From positions 347,016-411,015 of the forward strand of contig JACYFD010000002.1 of the NCBI GenBank assembly GCA_014803435.1: a stretch of 64,000 nt of DNA, read 5' to 3'. Position numbers and translations under genes: made by a program. Shown piece by piece: positions 18,788 through 28,364 of this stretch. Origin of the DNA: Cellulosimicrobium terreum. GTDB taxonomy: Bacteria > Actinomycetota > Actinomycetes > Actinomycetales > Cellulomonadaceae. Position 1 is the stretch's first letter, and each line of letters starts with the position of its first letter. The notes beneath the pieces are model-generated. The model had not been told where the DNA came from, searched no databases, and worked only from the letters and a program-made list of their open reading frames with translations.

Positions 18788-19678
18788 GTGAACGGCGACC
18801 AAACGGCGACTGACAGCGGGACCCGCCCTGGGTCTTCCACGGCACGGGGAAAGCCGTCGACACCGGCGGCGGTTCCCTCCACCTTCCTCACCGCCTCCGG
18901 GACGCGGGCGCGGACCCCGCGCCCGCAGGTCGGCGAGAACCGTACAGGGCGTGCCGTCCGGCAACGGGTGGCCGTCATCATCCCCGCCAAGGACGAGTCG
19001 CGGCGCATCGCCGCGACGGTCCGGGCCGCGAAGGCGATCCCGCACGTCGACCTCGTGCTCGTCGTCGACGACGGCAGCGAGGACGACACGCAGCACGTCG
19101 CGCGGGAGGCGGGCGCCGTCGTCGTCCGTCACTCCCACAACCGCGGCAAGGCGGCGGCGATGGAGACGGGCGCCGCGGTCGTCGCGATGCGCGACGCTCC
19201 GGACCGCGCCCCGCGGCTCCTGCTGTTCATCGACGGCGACCTCGGGGAGACGGCGGTCAACACGTCGCCGCTCGTCGCCCCCGTGCTCGACGGGCACGCC
19301 GACGTCGCGATCGCGCTCCTGCCGCCGCAGCCCGGTGCCGGGGGGCGCGGCATCGTGGTCGGTGCGGCCCGTCGTGCGATCCAGTCCATGACGGGGTGGA
19401 CGCCCACGCAGCCGCTGTCGGGCATGCGGTGCCTGACGCGCGAGGCGTTCGAGGCCGCGACCCCGCTGGCCCGCGGGTGGGGGGTCGAGACCGGCATGAC
19501 GATCGACCTGCTGCGCAAGGGCTACGTCGCGATCGAGATCCCGTGCGACCTGCGCCACCGCGCGTCGACCAACGACCTCAAGGGGCAGCTGCACCGCGCC
19601 GCGCAGTACCGCGACGTGCTCGTCGCGGTCAACGCGCGGCGGGTGCGTTCCGTGGTCGAGAGGGTTCGTCCGGACTGA
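18788..19678 (+). CDS. Family 2 glycosyltransferase (GT-A fold)
   Basis: Of 296 residues, the first 55 are a disordered-looking Thr/Pro/Arg-rich extension. The catalytic domain starts VAVIIPAKDESRRIAATV, with VVDDGSEDDT for nucleotide-sugar binding and LLFIDGDLGE carrying the DxD-like metal motif. GWGVETGMTIDLLRKGY is typical of the glucosyl-3-phosphoglycerate-synthase-like or polyprenyl-phosphate-mannose-like GT2 branch. No membrane helices. Its 3' end overlaps the convergent large membrane protein by 50 bases. Acceptor unknown. Confidence 0.83.
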   Translation: MNGDQTATDSGTRPGSSTARGKPSTPAAVPSTFLTASGTRARTPRPQVGENRTGRAVRQRVAVIIPAKDESRRIAATVRAAKAIPHVDLVLVVDDGSEDDTQHVAREAGAVVVRHSHNRGKAAAMETGAAVVAMRDAPDRAPRLLLFIDGDLGETAVNTSPLVAPVLDGHADVAIALLPPQPGAGGRGIVVGAARRAIQSMTGWTPTQPLSGMRCLTREAFEAATPLARGWGVETGMTIDLLRKGYVAIEIPCDLRHRASTNDLKGQLHRAAQYRDVLVAVNARRVRSVVERVRPD

Positions 19679-22600
19679 TCTCGTCGGGGTCGTCGTCCGC
19701 GGCGGCCTCGACCTGGTCGTCGCCGTCGTCCTCGCCGTCGTCCTCGCCGTCGTCCGACCCGGTGCCCGGCAGCGCCGCGTCCAGCGCGGCGACGGTCAGC
19801 AGCGGTACGGCCGGGATGAGGGCGATCAGCGCGATGCGCACCCCGAAGTCGTTCACGAGCGACCCTGCGACGCACACGATCCACAGCGCGAGGACGGCGG
19901 GTCGCACGAGCGGCCACCGGTCCTCGGTCCGGGCGAACCAGCGCGGTGTCAGACGCCGTGACGCGAAGAGCACGAGCGCCGCGAGCACGAGCACGAGCAG
20001 GGTGAGCCAGACGGGGACCCCACCGAGGACGGACCGCAGCGCGTACCCGGCCTTGCGCAGGAGCGTCTCGAACGCCGACCCGTCCACGACCTGCTCGACG
20101 AACCGGCCGAGGTGCGACCGCTCGTCGGCGGGCCGCAGGTAGTCCAGGAGTCCCACGGCGGCCACCGCGGCCACTCCGGCGGCGCCGACCGCGAGCAGGC
20201 GCAACCAGGTGACGCGGGCGCCGGACGCGACGATCCCGACGACGGCGAACGCGGGCACGAGGACCAGGCCACCGCCGAGGTCCGCGCCGAGCGTCGGCCA
20301 CACGTCGACGATCATCGTCACGACGCCGATCGCGGCGACGACCAGCACGGCGGTCCAGCGTCGCCCGCGGACGACGAGCCACTGCGCGAGCGCGGCGGCG
20401 AGGACGAGTGCCGCGACCGCGTACACGGAGAACGTCGGGTTGCCGAACCCGTAGAACCGGGCACCGAACGTGGGCGCGGACCCGAGCGGGCTCGCCCGGT
20501 TGAGCGGGGTGCCCATGAGTGCGTCGAGCGTCAGCACGCCGAAGGTGATGCCCGCGACGATGCCCGGTCCGGCCCACACGGGGCGCCGGGGTGCGAGCGC
20601 GCCGAGACCGGCGACAGCAGCGGTCGCGAGCACCGTGGAGACGACGATCGCGAGCATCTGCCCCGAGAACCGCCACCAGCCGGTCGCGGAGACGATGAAG
20701 GCGGCTGCGGGGAGCGACGCGACGACGAGCGCCGATCCACGGGCCCACGTGCGTGCGCGGTCCCACCGGCGGCGTGCCCTCTCGCCCGTCGCGCGGGCCG
20801 CGCGCGGGCCCAGCAGCAGGCACAGCCCGGCGACGGCAAGGCCGGCGTAGAACGGCGCGTCGACGAACCACGAGTACACCGTGCGCCGCACGTGGTCGCG
20901 GGTCGTGAGGTCGGCGAGGGCGTCGGCGGTCGACGCGGCGTCCGCGGGCCGGGGGGAGCCCCAGGCCAGCGGCGTGTCCTGCACGGTGGGCGGCCCCGGT
21001 ACGGCGGCGGCGCCGAGCACGGTGGCGGGGACGTCGAGCACCCGCGCGACGCCGTCCGTGCGGGTCGCCGCGCTCGTCAGGTAGCGCGCCTGGTCGGGTC
21101 CGTCGAACGACGGCCGCGCGAGGGCGACCCCCAGGACGGGGCGTGCGCCGGGCGTGCCCGCGAGGTCGGCGACGAGGACCGTCGTGCCGGCGGGGACGGC
21201 CTCGAGCACGGACGCGACCCTCGCGTCGACCTCGGCGAGCCGCGCGACCCGCGCGGACTCGCGGGCCTCCCGCGCCGCGTCCGGGTCGTCGGCAGCCAGG
21301 CTCGCGTCGAACGGGGGCGCGGTCGCGTCGCCGGCGTCCACGAGGGTGAGCGGGCAGGCGAAGGCGTCGGCCCCGGGGAGGGCCGCGTCGTCGAGCTCGC
21401 GGTAGCGCGCGACCTCGCCGTCCGAGTCGGCGAGCGCGATCGCCGCACCCGGGCCGACCGCCGTCGCGCACGTGCCCGACGCCGCTCCGGCGAGCGCGTC
21501 CCCGAGCGCTCCCGGCCGGGCCTGGTAGCCGGACCCGACCTGCAGCGCCTCGAGCTGGTCCCACCCGTCGACGCGCGCGCCGGTGGCGGTCCCGTCGTCC
21601 GGCGCGGTGACCTGCAGGTCGGGGCAGACCCAGGTGCCGTCGTCGGCCCGGTCCGTCGCGACCTCGGCGAGCTGACCGGCGGACAGGGCTACCCAGCCGC
21701 CGACGGTGCAGCGGCTCGCGGCGCCGGTCGGCTGCGAGAGCCCGGCCGCCCCGGCGCCGTCGGTGAGCAGGGTGGTGAGCGCGGGGGTCTGGCCCTGGGA
21801 CACGTCGGACCAGGACACCCCGGTGGTTCCGACGACGACGAGCGGCCGGTCGATCGCGATCGCGTCGGACGGCGCGGCGTCGGTCTCGCCGCCCGCCTGC
21901 GCCGCAGTGGTCGCCGACCGGCCGGGACCGCTCGAGACGACGCTCGTGGCCAGGAGCGCGACGACGAACAGCCCGCCACCGACGGCGACGACCATCGTGG
22001 GGACGCGCTGGAGGCCGCGGCCGTGGACCGCGGCCCCGGGCACCCGCCCGGTCGGCGCGGTGAAGCCCGGGACGATCATCGCGGTCGCGACGACGACGAC
22101 CATGACCCCGATGATCACGCCCGAGTCGTTGAGGACGGACCCGACGGCGGCGACCACGACGAGGGCGACCACGAGCGGCCGCAGGAGCGGCCAGCGGTCG
22201 TAGGCCCGCGCCACCTCCGGGAGCCGGAATCTCGCCGGCTCCAGCACGGCGACGGCGACCAGCGCGAGCAGCACCAGGGCCACGGCCCCGGCGGGGTTCG
22301 CGACGGTGGTCCAGGCGCCCGCGGCCTTGCGCCCGACGACGTCCAGCGCGGCGCCGTCGACGAGGGACTGCACGAACCCGCCGAGGTGGGAGCTCCCGCC
22401 CGGGGCGAGCCAGTCGATCACGGCGACGACGGCGACGACGGCGACCGTCGCGGTCGCGACAGCCAGGACCCGCAGCCAGGTGATCCGCACCCGGGCCACG
22501 AGGAGCGCGAGCATCGCGAACGCCGGCACGAGCGCGAGGATCCCGCCGAAGTCCGCCCCGAACGCGGGCCAGCCGTCGATGACGACGGTCGCGGCGCCGA

Positions 22601-24296
22601 CCGCCACCACGAGCCACGGCGCGAGCCGGGCACGTCCGCGGGCGACGGCCGCCGACGCGACCCCCGCCGCGAGCACGAGCCCCGCGACGGCGTACACCGC
22701 GAACGTGACGTTGTTGAAGCCGTAGAACCGGGTGAACCCCACCACGGCGGACGTGCCGAGGAGGGACGCCTGCTGCAGGGTCGTGCCGGTCGCGCCGTCG
22801 ACGGTCAGGACGAGCCAGGTCACCCCGGCGAGCGCGGTAGGCAGCGCCCACGGGCGACGAGGCAGGAGCCGTGAGACGCCCCACGCCACGAGCGCGACGA
22901 CGACCGCGCTCACGGACAGCGCGAGCGTGAGCGCCGCGGCGGGCGCGCTCCAGACCCACCAGCGGGCCAGGCTCGCGAGCGACGCCGCCACGGGGGCCGC
23001 GGCGACGAGCGTCGTCACGGCGGTCACGACCCGCAGTCCGCGAGGTCCGGGCCGCGGCGTGAGCCCGCGCCGTGCAGCCGACCGGCGGACCCACAGAGCG
23101 AGACCGAGGGTCACGACGAGCGTCGCGACGAGCAGACCCACGAGGATCGGGTACATCGTGGGGATGGTGCTCGTCAGGACGTTGAGGTACTGGCGGTTCT
23201 CGACCGTGCGGGACACGTCCATCCGGCGGTCCTCGCCCAGGACCAGCGGCGCGCCGTCCAGGCCTTCGGTGTCCCCGCCGGCATCGGCGACGACCGTGGC
23301 TGCGACGTCGACGAGCTGGACGATCCCGTCCTTCTGCGTGCTCGGCGAGTGCAGCCACCGGGTGCTCGTCGTGCCCGGGCGCCAGTCCACGACGACCTGG
23401 AGCCCTGGTTCCCCGACCGGGTTCGCGGAGACCCCGGCCACGATGACCCGCGCGTCCCGCGGTGCCTCGTCGACGACGCGGCGCAGCGCCTCGTCGAGCT
23501 CGTCGAGGCTCGTCGACCGTCCGGCTGCGGCGTCGAGCAGCTCACCCTGGTCGATCACGGTCACGCCGCACGTCGCGAGCTCGCCCTCGGCGAGGGAGGT
23601 GAGGTCCGGCTCGTACCGCTCGACCGCACCGGAGGCGTCGGCGAGCATCACGGCCGCGCCCGGCCCGACGGCGGTCGTGCACTCGCCCGTCCCGGCGAGG
23701 CGTTCGCCGACCGTCCCCGGCGGCAGGTGGCTCGCGGTGGTCGACGTGGCGTCGGGCGGTGTCGAGAGCTCGGCCCACCCGGGCACGGTCGCGCTCGCGG
23801 GCTGCCCGGCCGCGGCGTCCGTCGTGGGCTCGGGCAGCGGTGGGCACTCGACCGCGGCGACCTCCGGGTCCTCGGCGGGCTCGTCCGTGGCCGGCGTGGC
23901 CGCCGCCGTCGAGACCATCTGCCCGGCCGAGAGCGTGAGCCACGCGTCCGTCTGGCAGCTCGTGCGCCCGACGCTCAACGACGCGACCGATCCCGTGCTG
24001 ATCATCGACCAGAGGGTCGGCGTGGACGACGGGGACACGTCGTTCCAGTACAGCCCCGCGACCGCCACGAGGATCACGGGATCCTCTGCAGCAGGGGTGT
24101 CGGCGGTGGTGCCGGTCCCGCCGGTCGTCCCCGTGTCGTCGGTCGTGTCGGCCGCGAGGCCCGTCGCCGACGCGGGACCCGCGCCCAGCAGCCCGCCCAG
24201 CGCCAGCAGCCCGAGGGCCAGGAGCCCGACGACGGCACGACCGCCGCGCCCGAGGGTGCCGGTCGCGGCGGTGCGGGAGCGGGGGAGGGCTGTCAC
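19629..24296 (-). CDS. Giant membrane protein: two tandem copies of an alkaline-phosphatase-like plus multi-helix module
   Basis: A product of 1555 residues made of two homologous halves. Each begins with an extracytoplasmic domain resembling the alkaline phosphatase/sulfatase superfamily (copy 1 from about residue 70: LWSMISTGSVASLSVGRTSCQ; copy 2 from about 809: LTTLLTDGAGAAGL) and continues with about seven or more membrane helices (from about 380 and 1140). The helical parts share RFYGFxNxTFxVYAVA, GADxGG, TWLR and SHLGxFVxxxVDG. A signal-like hydrophobic stretch follows the GTG start at 24296. Metal ligands of active phosphatases are not obvious, so the outer domains may bind rather than cleave. 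Next to a GT2 and a lipid-kinase-like gene, a cell-envelope role is plausible. Substrate unknown. Confidence 0.8.
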   Translation of the reverse strand: MTALPRSRTAATGTLGRGGRAVVGLLALGLLALGGLLGAGPASATGLAADTTDDTGTTGGTGTTADTPAAEDPVILVAVAGLYWNDVSPSSTPTLWSMISTGSVASLSVGRTSCQTDAWLTLSAGQMVSTAAATPATDEPAEDPEVAAVECPPLPEPTTDAAAGQPASATVPGWAELSTPPDATSTTASHLPPGTVGERLAGTGECTTAVGPGAAVMLADASGAVERYEPDLTSLAEGELATCGVTVIDQGELLDAAAGRSTSLDELDEALRRVVDEAPRDARVIVAGVSANPVGEPGLQVVVDWRPGTTSTRWLHSPSTQKDGIVQLVDVAATVVADAGGDTEGLDGAPLVLGEDRRMDVSRTVENRQYLNVLTSTIPTMYPILVGLLVATLVVTLGLALWVRRSAARRGLTPRPGPRGLRVVTAVTTLVAAAPVAASLASLARWWVWSAPAAALTLALSVSAVVVALVAWGVSRLLPRRPWALPTALAGVTWLVLTVDGATGTTLQQASLLGTSAVVGFTRFYGFNNVTFAVYAVAGLVLAAGVASAAVARGRARLAPWLVVAVGAATVVIDGWPAFGADFGGILALVPAFAMLALLVARVRITWLRVLAVATATVAVVAVVAVIDWLAPGGSSHLGGFVQSLVDGAALDVVGRKAAGAWTTVANPAGAVALVLLALVAVAVLEPARFRLPEVARAYDRWPLLRPLVVALVVVAAVGSVLNDSGVIIGVMVVVVATAMIVPGFTAPTGRVPGAAVHGRGLQRVPTMVVAVGGGLFVVALLATSVVSSGPGRSATTAAQAGGETDAAPSDAIAIDRPLVVVGTTGVSWSDVSQGQTPALTTLLTDGAGAAGLSQPTGAASRCTVGGWVALSAGQLAEVATDRADDGTWVCPDLQVTAPDDGTATGARVDGWDQLEALQVGSGYQARPGALGDALAGAASGTCATAVGPGAAIALADSDGEVARYRELDDAALPGADAFACPLTLVDAGDATAPPFDASLAADDPDAAREARESARVARLAEVDARVASVLEAVPAGTTVLVADLAGTPGARPVLGVALARPSFDGPDQARYLTSAATRTDGVARVLDVPATVLGAAAVPGPPTVQDTPLAWGSPRPADAASTADALADLTTRDHVRRTVYSWFVDAPFYAGLAVAGLCLLLGPRAARATGERARRRWDRARTWARGSALVVASLPAAAFIVSATGWWRFSGQMLAIVVSTVLATAAVAGLGALAPRRPVWAGPGIVAGITFGVLTLDALMGTPLNRASPLGSAPTFGARFYGFGNPTFSVYAVAALVLAAALAQWLVVRGRRWTAVLVVAAIGVVTMIVDVWPTLGADLGGGLVLVPAFAVVGIVASGARVTWLRLLAVGAAGVAAVAAVGLLDYLRPADERSHLGRFVEQVVDGSAFETLLRKAGYALRSVLGGVPVWLTLLVLVLAALVLFASRRLTPRWFARTEDRWPLVRPAVLALWIVCVAGSLVNDFGVRIALIALIPAVPLLTVAALDAALPGTGSDDGEDDGEDDGDDQVEAAADDDPDEISPDEPSRPRNAPAAR

Positions 24297-24402
24297 CGGT
24301 CCAGGGTACGGGTGGAGGCCCCGCGTCCGGCCGGCGGGGGCGCGCGGCGACGAGGTGCTCACGCCGCGCATACGTGCTGCTCACGGCGTGCGCACGAGGC
24401 GG

Positions 24403-25539
24403 TCACCCGGTGCGGACGACCAGTGCGCCCGGGTCGACCCGGGACTCGAGCTCGACGGCGCGACCCAGCGGGTCGCCGTCGACCTGCGCCTGCTCGCCGC
24501 CCTCGACCCGGACCCGCACGCGCCGCGCCCGCGTGTGGTCGATGCGGCCGATCTTGGCGGGCAGGTCGTTGCGCAGCCCGATCCCCTGCATGACGACCTC
24601 GCCGAAGAGCTGCGCCCAGCCCACGATCCCGCCGCGGGTGTCGATGGCCGCGAGGTCGAGCACGCCGTCGTCGATCACCGCGTCCGGCAGGAGCGTGATG
24701 CCCCCCGGCAGCCGCCCGCAGTTGCCGATGAGCAGGGTGCGCAGTCGGGCCTCGACGGGCGGGGCGTCGTCGACCTGGAGGCGCGCGCGCATGCGACGTC
24801 CGTGCAGGTGGCGCATGCCGGAGACGAAGTAGGCCATCCAACCGACCTTGGCCTTGAGCTGGTCGTCGGTGTCGGCGACCATCGCGGCGTCGAACCCGAG
24901 GCCGGCGATCACGAGGAAGATGTGCTCGACGTCGGTCCGCGCGGTCGGGTGCTCGTCTGACGCCTGGGTGGGGCTCTCGGCAGCCTGCTCGCCGTACTCC
25001 AGCACGCGCACCCAGCCGACGTCGATCGGCCGGTCGGACCCGGCGATCACGATGCGCAGCGCCGCGGCCGGGTCCGCGACGGGCAGGTCCAGGTTGCGGG
25101 CGAGCAGGTTCCCCGTCCCCAGCGGGACCAGCGCCATCGGTCGCCCGGACCCCACCATGACCTCCGCGACGGCACGCACGGTGCCGTCGCCGCCGACGGC
25201 CACGACGACGTCGGCGCCGGCCACGAGCGCGGCACGGGCCTGGCCCACGCCCGGGTCCGCGACCGTCGTCTCGAACCACAGCGGGTCCGGCAGGTGGGCG
25301 TCGGCGAAGGCCGCGCGCACGACCTGCTCGAGCCCGGCGACGACGGGCTTCGACGGGTTGGCGACGAACGCCACGAGCTCGCGGTGGTCCTCCTCCTGCT
25401 CCGAGTCGATCGCCGCGACGAGGTGCGCCTCGTCGGCGCGACGCAGCCGCGCCGTCTGCGCGCGCAGGCCCAGCGCGACGACCAGCGCCGCCACCGCGAC
25501 CACGAGCGCGGCGACCCCGATCCAGAGCTCCCACATCAT
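24403..25539 (-). CDS. Diacylglycerol-kinase-family lipid kinase with N-terminal membrane anchor
   Basis: The 378-residue product starts with one membrane helix ([20 protein letters not shown], about 5-24). The kinase domain begins at about residue 55 ([12 protein letters not shown]) and has the ATP-binding [17 protein letters not shown] and [15 protein letters not shown], then [10 protein letters not shown] and the YegS/DagK-type C-terminal beta domain ([32 protein letters not shown]). It likely phosphorylates diacylglycerol or a related lipid at the membrane. ATG 25539 starts MMWELW; longer frames enter the serS promoter. Divergent from serS with 52 bases between. Confidence 0.88.
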   Translation of the reverse strand: MMWELWIGVAALVVAVAALVVALGLRAQTARLRRADEAHLVAAIDSEQEEDHRELVAFVANPSKPVVAGLEQVVRAAFADAHLPDPLWFETTVADPGVGQARAALVAGADVVVAVGGDGTVRAVAEVMVGSGRPMALVPLGTGNLLARNLDLPVADPAAALRIVIAGSDRPIDVGWVRVLEYGEQAAESPTQASDEHPTARTDVEHIFLVIAGLGFDAAMVADTDDQLKAKVGWMAYFVSGMRHLHGRRMRARLQVDDAPPVEARLRTLLIGNCGRLPGGITLLPDAVIDDGVLDLAAIDTRGGIVGWAQLFGEVVMQGIGLRNDLPAKIGRIDHTRARRVRVRVEGGEQAQVDGDPLGRAVELESRVDPGALVVRTG

Positions 25540-25578
25540 GCCGCTCACGGTAGCGGGGTCGGACGCCGGGCGGTTCGT

Positions 25579-25584
25579 TAGGCT
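25579..25584 (+). promoter_or_regulatory. Candidate -10 box for serS, leaderless start
   Basis: TAGGCT followed by exactly 7 bases and GTG 25592. No ribosome-binding site lies before the GTG, consistent with a leaderless mRNA. Confidence 0.6.
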
Positions 25585-25591
25585 GGCGGGC

Positions 25592-26875
25592 GTGATCGAC
25601 CTCCGCCTCCTGCGCGACAACCCCGACCTCGTCCGTGCCAGCCAGGTCACCCGTGGCGACGACCCGGCGCTCGTGGACTCCGCCCTCGACGCCGACGCAC
25701 GTCACCGTGCGGCCCTGTCCGAGTTCGAGCACCTGCGTGCCGAGCAGAAGTCTCTCGGCAAGCAGGTCGCCCAGGCGCAGGGGGAGGAGAAGGCGGCGCT
25801 GCTGACCCGCACCAAGCAGCTCTCCGCGGACGTCAAGGCGCGCCAGACCGACGCGTCGGACGCGGAGGCAGAGCTCAAGGGCCTGCTGTACCGGATCTCG
25901 AACGTCGTCGCGGGCGCCCCTGCGGGCGGCGAGGACGACTTCGTCGTGCTCCGCACCGAGGGCACGATCCGTGACTTCGCGGCCGAGGGCTTCGCGCCGC
26001 GCGACCACCTCGAGCTCGGCGAGGGCCTGCGCGCCATCGACACCGAGCGCGGGGCCAAGGTGTCCGGCGCGCGGTTCTACTACCTCACGGGTGTGGGCGC
26101 TCGGCTCGAGCTCGCGCTGCTCAACGCCGCGATGGACACGGCGCTCGCCGCCGGGTTCACGCCCGTCATCACGCCCACGCTGGTGCGCCCCGAGATCATG
26201 CAGGGCACCGGGTTCCTCGGTGCGCACGCCGACGAGATCTACCGGCTCGAGAAGGACGACCTGTACCTCGTCGGGACCAGCGAGGTGGCGCTCGCGGGGT
26301 ACCACTCGAACGAGATCGTGGACCTGTCGGACGGTCCGCTGCGCTACGCCGGGTGGAGCGCGTGCTACCGCCGCGAGGCCGGATCGCACGGCAAGGACGT
26401 GCGCGGCATCATCCGCGTGCACCAGTTCCATAAGGTCGAGATGTTCAGCTGGTGCGACCCGGCCGACGCCGAGGCGGAGCACCAGCGCCTCCTCGGCTGG
26501 GAGGAGCAGATGCTGCGCCTCGTCGACCTGCCGTACCGCGTCATCGACACGGCCGCGGGCGACCTCGGTTCGAGCGCGGCGCGCAAGTTCGACTGCGAGG
26601 CGTGGCTGCCCACGCAGGAGCGCTACCTCGAGCTCACGTCGACGTCGAACTGCACGACCTTCCAGGCACGCCGCCTCAACGTGCGCGAGCGGGTCGAGCG
26701 TGACGGGAAGAGCGAGACGCGCACCGTCGCCACGCTCAACGGCACGCTCGGGACCACGCGCTGGATCGTCGCGATCCTCGAGAACCACCAGCAGCCGGAC
26801 GGCTCGGTCCGCGTCCCGGAAGGGCTGCGGCCCTACCTCGGTGGGCTCGAGGTCCTCGAGCCGGTGCGCGCGTGA
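25592..26875 (+). CDS. serS: Seryl-tRNA synthetase
   Basis: The 427-residue class II synthetase charges tRNA-Ser. The N-terminal [17 protein letters not shown] and coiled-coil tRNA-binding arm (about 30-100) are typical. The class II motifs are present: motif 2 [20 protein letters not shown] and motif 3 [16 protein letters not shown], with [10 protein letters not shown] for serine and ATP. The GTG start (VIDLRLL) is set by homology and by the leaderless promoter. The stop overlaps the HAD gene's GTG (GTGA). Two tRNA-Ser genes lie 18 kb away in this same window. Confidence 0.97.
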   Translation: MIDLRLLRDNPDLVRASQVTRGDDPALVDSALDADARHRAALSEFEHLRAEQKSLGKQVAQAQGEEKAALLTRTKQLSADVKARQTDASDAEAELKGLLYRISNVVAGAPAGGEDDFVVLRTEGTIRDFAAEGFAPRDHLELGEGLRAIDTERGAKVSGARFYYLTGVGARLELALLNAAMDTALAAGFTPVITPTLVRPEIMQGTGFLGAHADEIYRLEKDDLYLVGTSEVALAGYHSNEIVDLSDGPLRYAGWSACYRREAGSHGKDVRGIIRVHQFHKVEMFSWCDPADAEAEHQRLLGWEEQMLRLVDLPYRVIDTAAGDLGSSAARKFDCEAWLPTQERYLELTSTSNCTTFQARRLNVRERVERDGKSETRTVATLNGTLGTTRWIVAILENHQQPDGSVRVPEGLRPYLGGLEVLEPVRA

Positions 26876-27693
26876 CGGACGCGGTCCGGGCCGACGGGCC
26901 GCTGCTCGTCGCGCTCGACATCGACGGCACGCTCATGTCCTACGACGGGGAGCTGTCGGAGGGCGTCCGCGACGCCGTGGGCGCGCTGCGCGACGCGGGC
27001 CACCACGTGGTGCTGGCGTCCGGCCGCTCCCTCGTCGCGATGACGTCCGTCGCGCAGGCCCTCGGGATCGAGCGCGGGTGGCTCGTCGCGTCGAACGGCG
27101 CGGTGACGGTGCGGCTCGACCCGGACGAGCCCGGGGGGTACGTCGTCGAGGACGTCGTCACGTTCGACCCCGGACCGGCGCTGCGGCTGCTGCGCGAGCA
27201 CCTGCCGGGCGCGCGCTACGCCGTCGAGGACGTGGGCGTCGGGTTCCGCCTGAACGAGCTCTTCCCCGACGGCGAGCTCGACGGCGTGCACCGGGTCGTG
27301 GAGTTCGACGAGCTGTGGTCGGGCGAGGTGACGCGCGTCGTCGTGCGGGCACCCGAGTCGACGAGCGGGGACTTCCACGCGCTCGTGGAGCACCTGGGGC
27401 TCGACGACGTCACCTACGCCGTCGGGTGGACGGCCTGGATGGACCTCGCACCGCTGGGGGTCACCAAGGCGACCGCGCTCGAGCAGGTGCGGCGCACGCT
27501 GCACGTCCAGCCGCACCGCACGGTCGCGCTGGGCGACGGCCGCAACGACGTCGAGATGCTGCAGTGGGCGGCCCGCGGCGTCGCGATGGGCCACGCGGAC
27601 GACGTCGTGCGCGGCGCGGCCGACGAGGTCACGGGTCCCATCGCCGACGACGGCGCGGTGCCCGTCCTGCGCAGCCTCCTCCCCGCGGGGTAG
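26872..27693 (+). CDS. HAD-superfamily (Cof-type, IIB) phosphatase
   Basis: The 273-residue product has HAD motif [16 protein letters not shown] (about 11-25), motif [10 protein letters not shown], the Lys of motif III in LGVTKATAL, and motif [14 protein letters not shown]. The cap domain between motifs II and III marks it as a type IIB phosphatase of sugar phosphates or cofactors. It is translationally coupled to serS by a GTGA overlap, an arrangement I recall from other actinobacteria. Substrate unknown. Confidence 0.9.
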   Translation: MTDAVRADGPLLVALDIDGTLMSYDGELSEGVRDAVGALRDAGHHVVLASGRSLVAMTSVAQALGIERGWLVASNGAVTVRLDPDEPGGYVVEDVVTFDPGPALRLLREHLPGARYAVEDVGVGFRLNELFPDGELDGVHRVVEFDELWSGEVTRVVVRAPESTSGDFHALVEHLGLDDVTYAVGWTAWMDLAPLGVTKATALEQVRRTLHVQPHRTVALGDGRNDVEMLQWAARGVAMGHADDVVRGAADEVTGPIADDGAVPVLRSLLPAG

Positions 27694-27735
27694 GAACCAC
27701 GGTTCTCTCTCGGCGAACCAGGGTTCTCTCTCGGC
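27694..27735 (+). repeat. Gene-end repeat, family 1 (diverged, two tandem 21-base units)
   Basis: Two adjacent 21-base units, 27694-27714 and 27715-27735, differ at one position and share GGTTCTCTCTCGGC. They directly follow the TAG stop of the HAD gene and resemble the third unit at 7718 (GGTTCTATCTCGGCG). Confidence 0.7.
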
Positions 27736-27764
27736 AGGCGGGGGGCCGAGTAGTGTCGGTCGCC

Positions 27765-28364
27765 GTGACAGCACCGTCGGCATCGGCATCGGCATCGGCA
27801 TCGGCATCGGCATCGGGGACGGCGCCGACATCTGCGGACGTCCGGGTCCGGTGCGCCCTGGCGGACGACGCCGGGGCGGTGTGGCCGCTGGTCCAGGAGC
27901 TCGCGACGTCGTACGTCCCCGAGCGCGCGGCGTTCGACGCGTCGTTCCCGTCGCTCCTCGCCGCCGCGGACGCGCTGGTGGTCGTCGCGGAGGTGGGAGA
28001 CGAGGTCGTCGGGTACCTCGTGGCGCACCACCACGGGACGCTCTACGCCAACGCGCCGGTGGTGTGGGTCGGCGAGGTCGTGGTCGACGCACGTGCCCGA
28101 CGCCGCGGGGTCGGCCGGCTCCTGCTCGGTGCGGCCGAGGGATGGGCGGGGGAGGTCGGGGCCGCGTACGTGTCGCTGGCGACGCGCCGGGCCGCCGACT
28201 TCTACGTCGCGCTCGGCTACGAGGGGTCGGCGACGTTCTTCCGGAAGCCTCTCGGGGAACCCGTCGACGATCCCTCCCCGGAGCATGTCGAGAACCGCGA
28301 CCCGGCTCCGTCCCAGGGGTACGGGTGCCGAGAGACGGCACACGAGACCGAGGAGACATCATGA
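27765..28364 (+). CDS. GNAT-family acetyltransferase
   Basis: About 200 residues. The GNAT core begins VRVRCALADDAGAVWPLV; the acetyl-CoA-binding loop is VVVDARARRRGVGRLLLGAAEGWA, followed by AYVSLATRRAADFYVALGYEGS, the usual end of the fold. Two GTG starts compete: 27753, after a G-rich stretch, and 27765, which lies 8 bases after TAGTGT (27751-27756) and would be leaderless; I prefer 27765. The N-terminus contains a Ser-Ala run encoded by six TCGGCA units. The last 30 residues are a polar tail. ATGA overlap with the YCII gene. Acceptor unknown. Confidence 0.82.
   Translation: MTAPSASASASASASASGTAPTSADVRVRCALADDAGAVWPLVQELATSYVPERAAFDASFPSLLAAADALVVVAEVGDEVVGYLVAHHHGTLYANAPVVWVGEVVVDARARRRGVGRLLLGAAEGWAGEVGAAYVSLATRRAADFYVALGYEGSATFFRKPLGEPVDDPSPEHVENRDPAPSQGYGCRETAHETEETS
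27777..27812 (+). repeat. Hexanucleotide repeat, six TCGGCA units
   Basis: Six perfect head-to-tail TCGGCA units near the 5' end of the acetyltransferase gene, encoding Ser-Ala pairs. Copy-number change would alter length by two residues per unit without a frameshift. Confidence 0.9.

Noticed and set aside
19522..23358. Long second minus-strand frame inside the duplicated membrane protein
   Set aside because: Out of frame with the real gene; the product is Arg/Gly/Ala-rich and has no membrane pattern.
25971..27752. Plus-strand frame leading into the acetyltransferase considered as an N-terminal extension
   Set aside because: It overlaps serS and the HAD gene in another frame, and its translation is Arg/Ser-rich without likeness to a protein.
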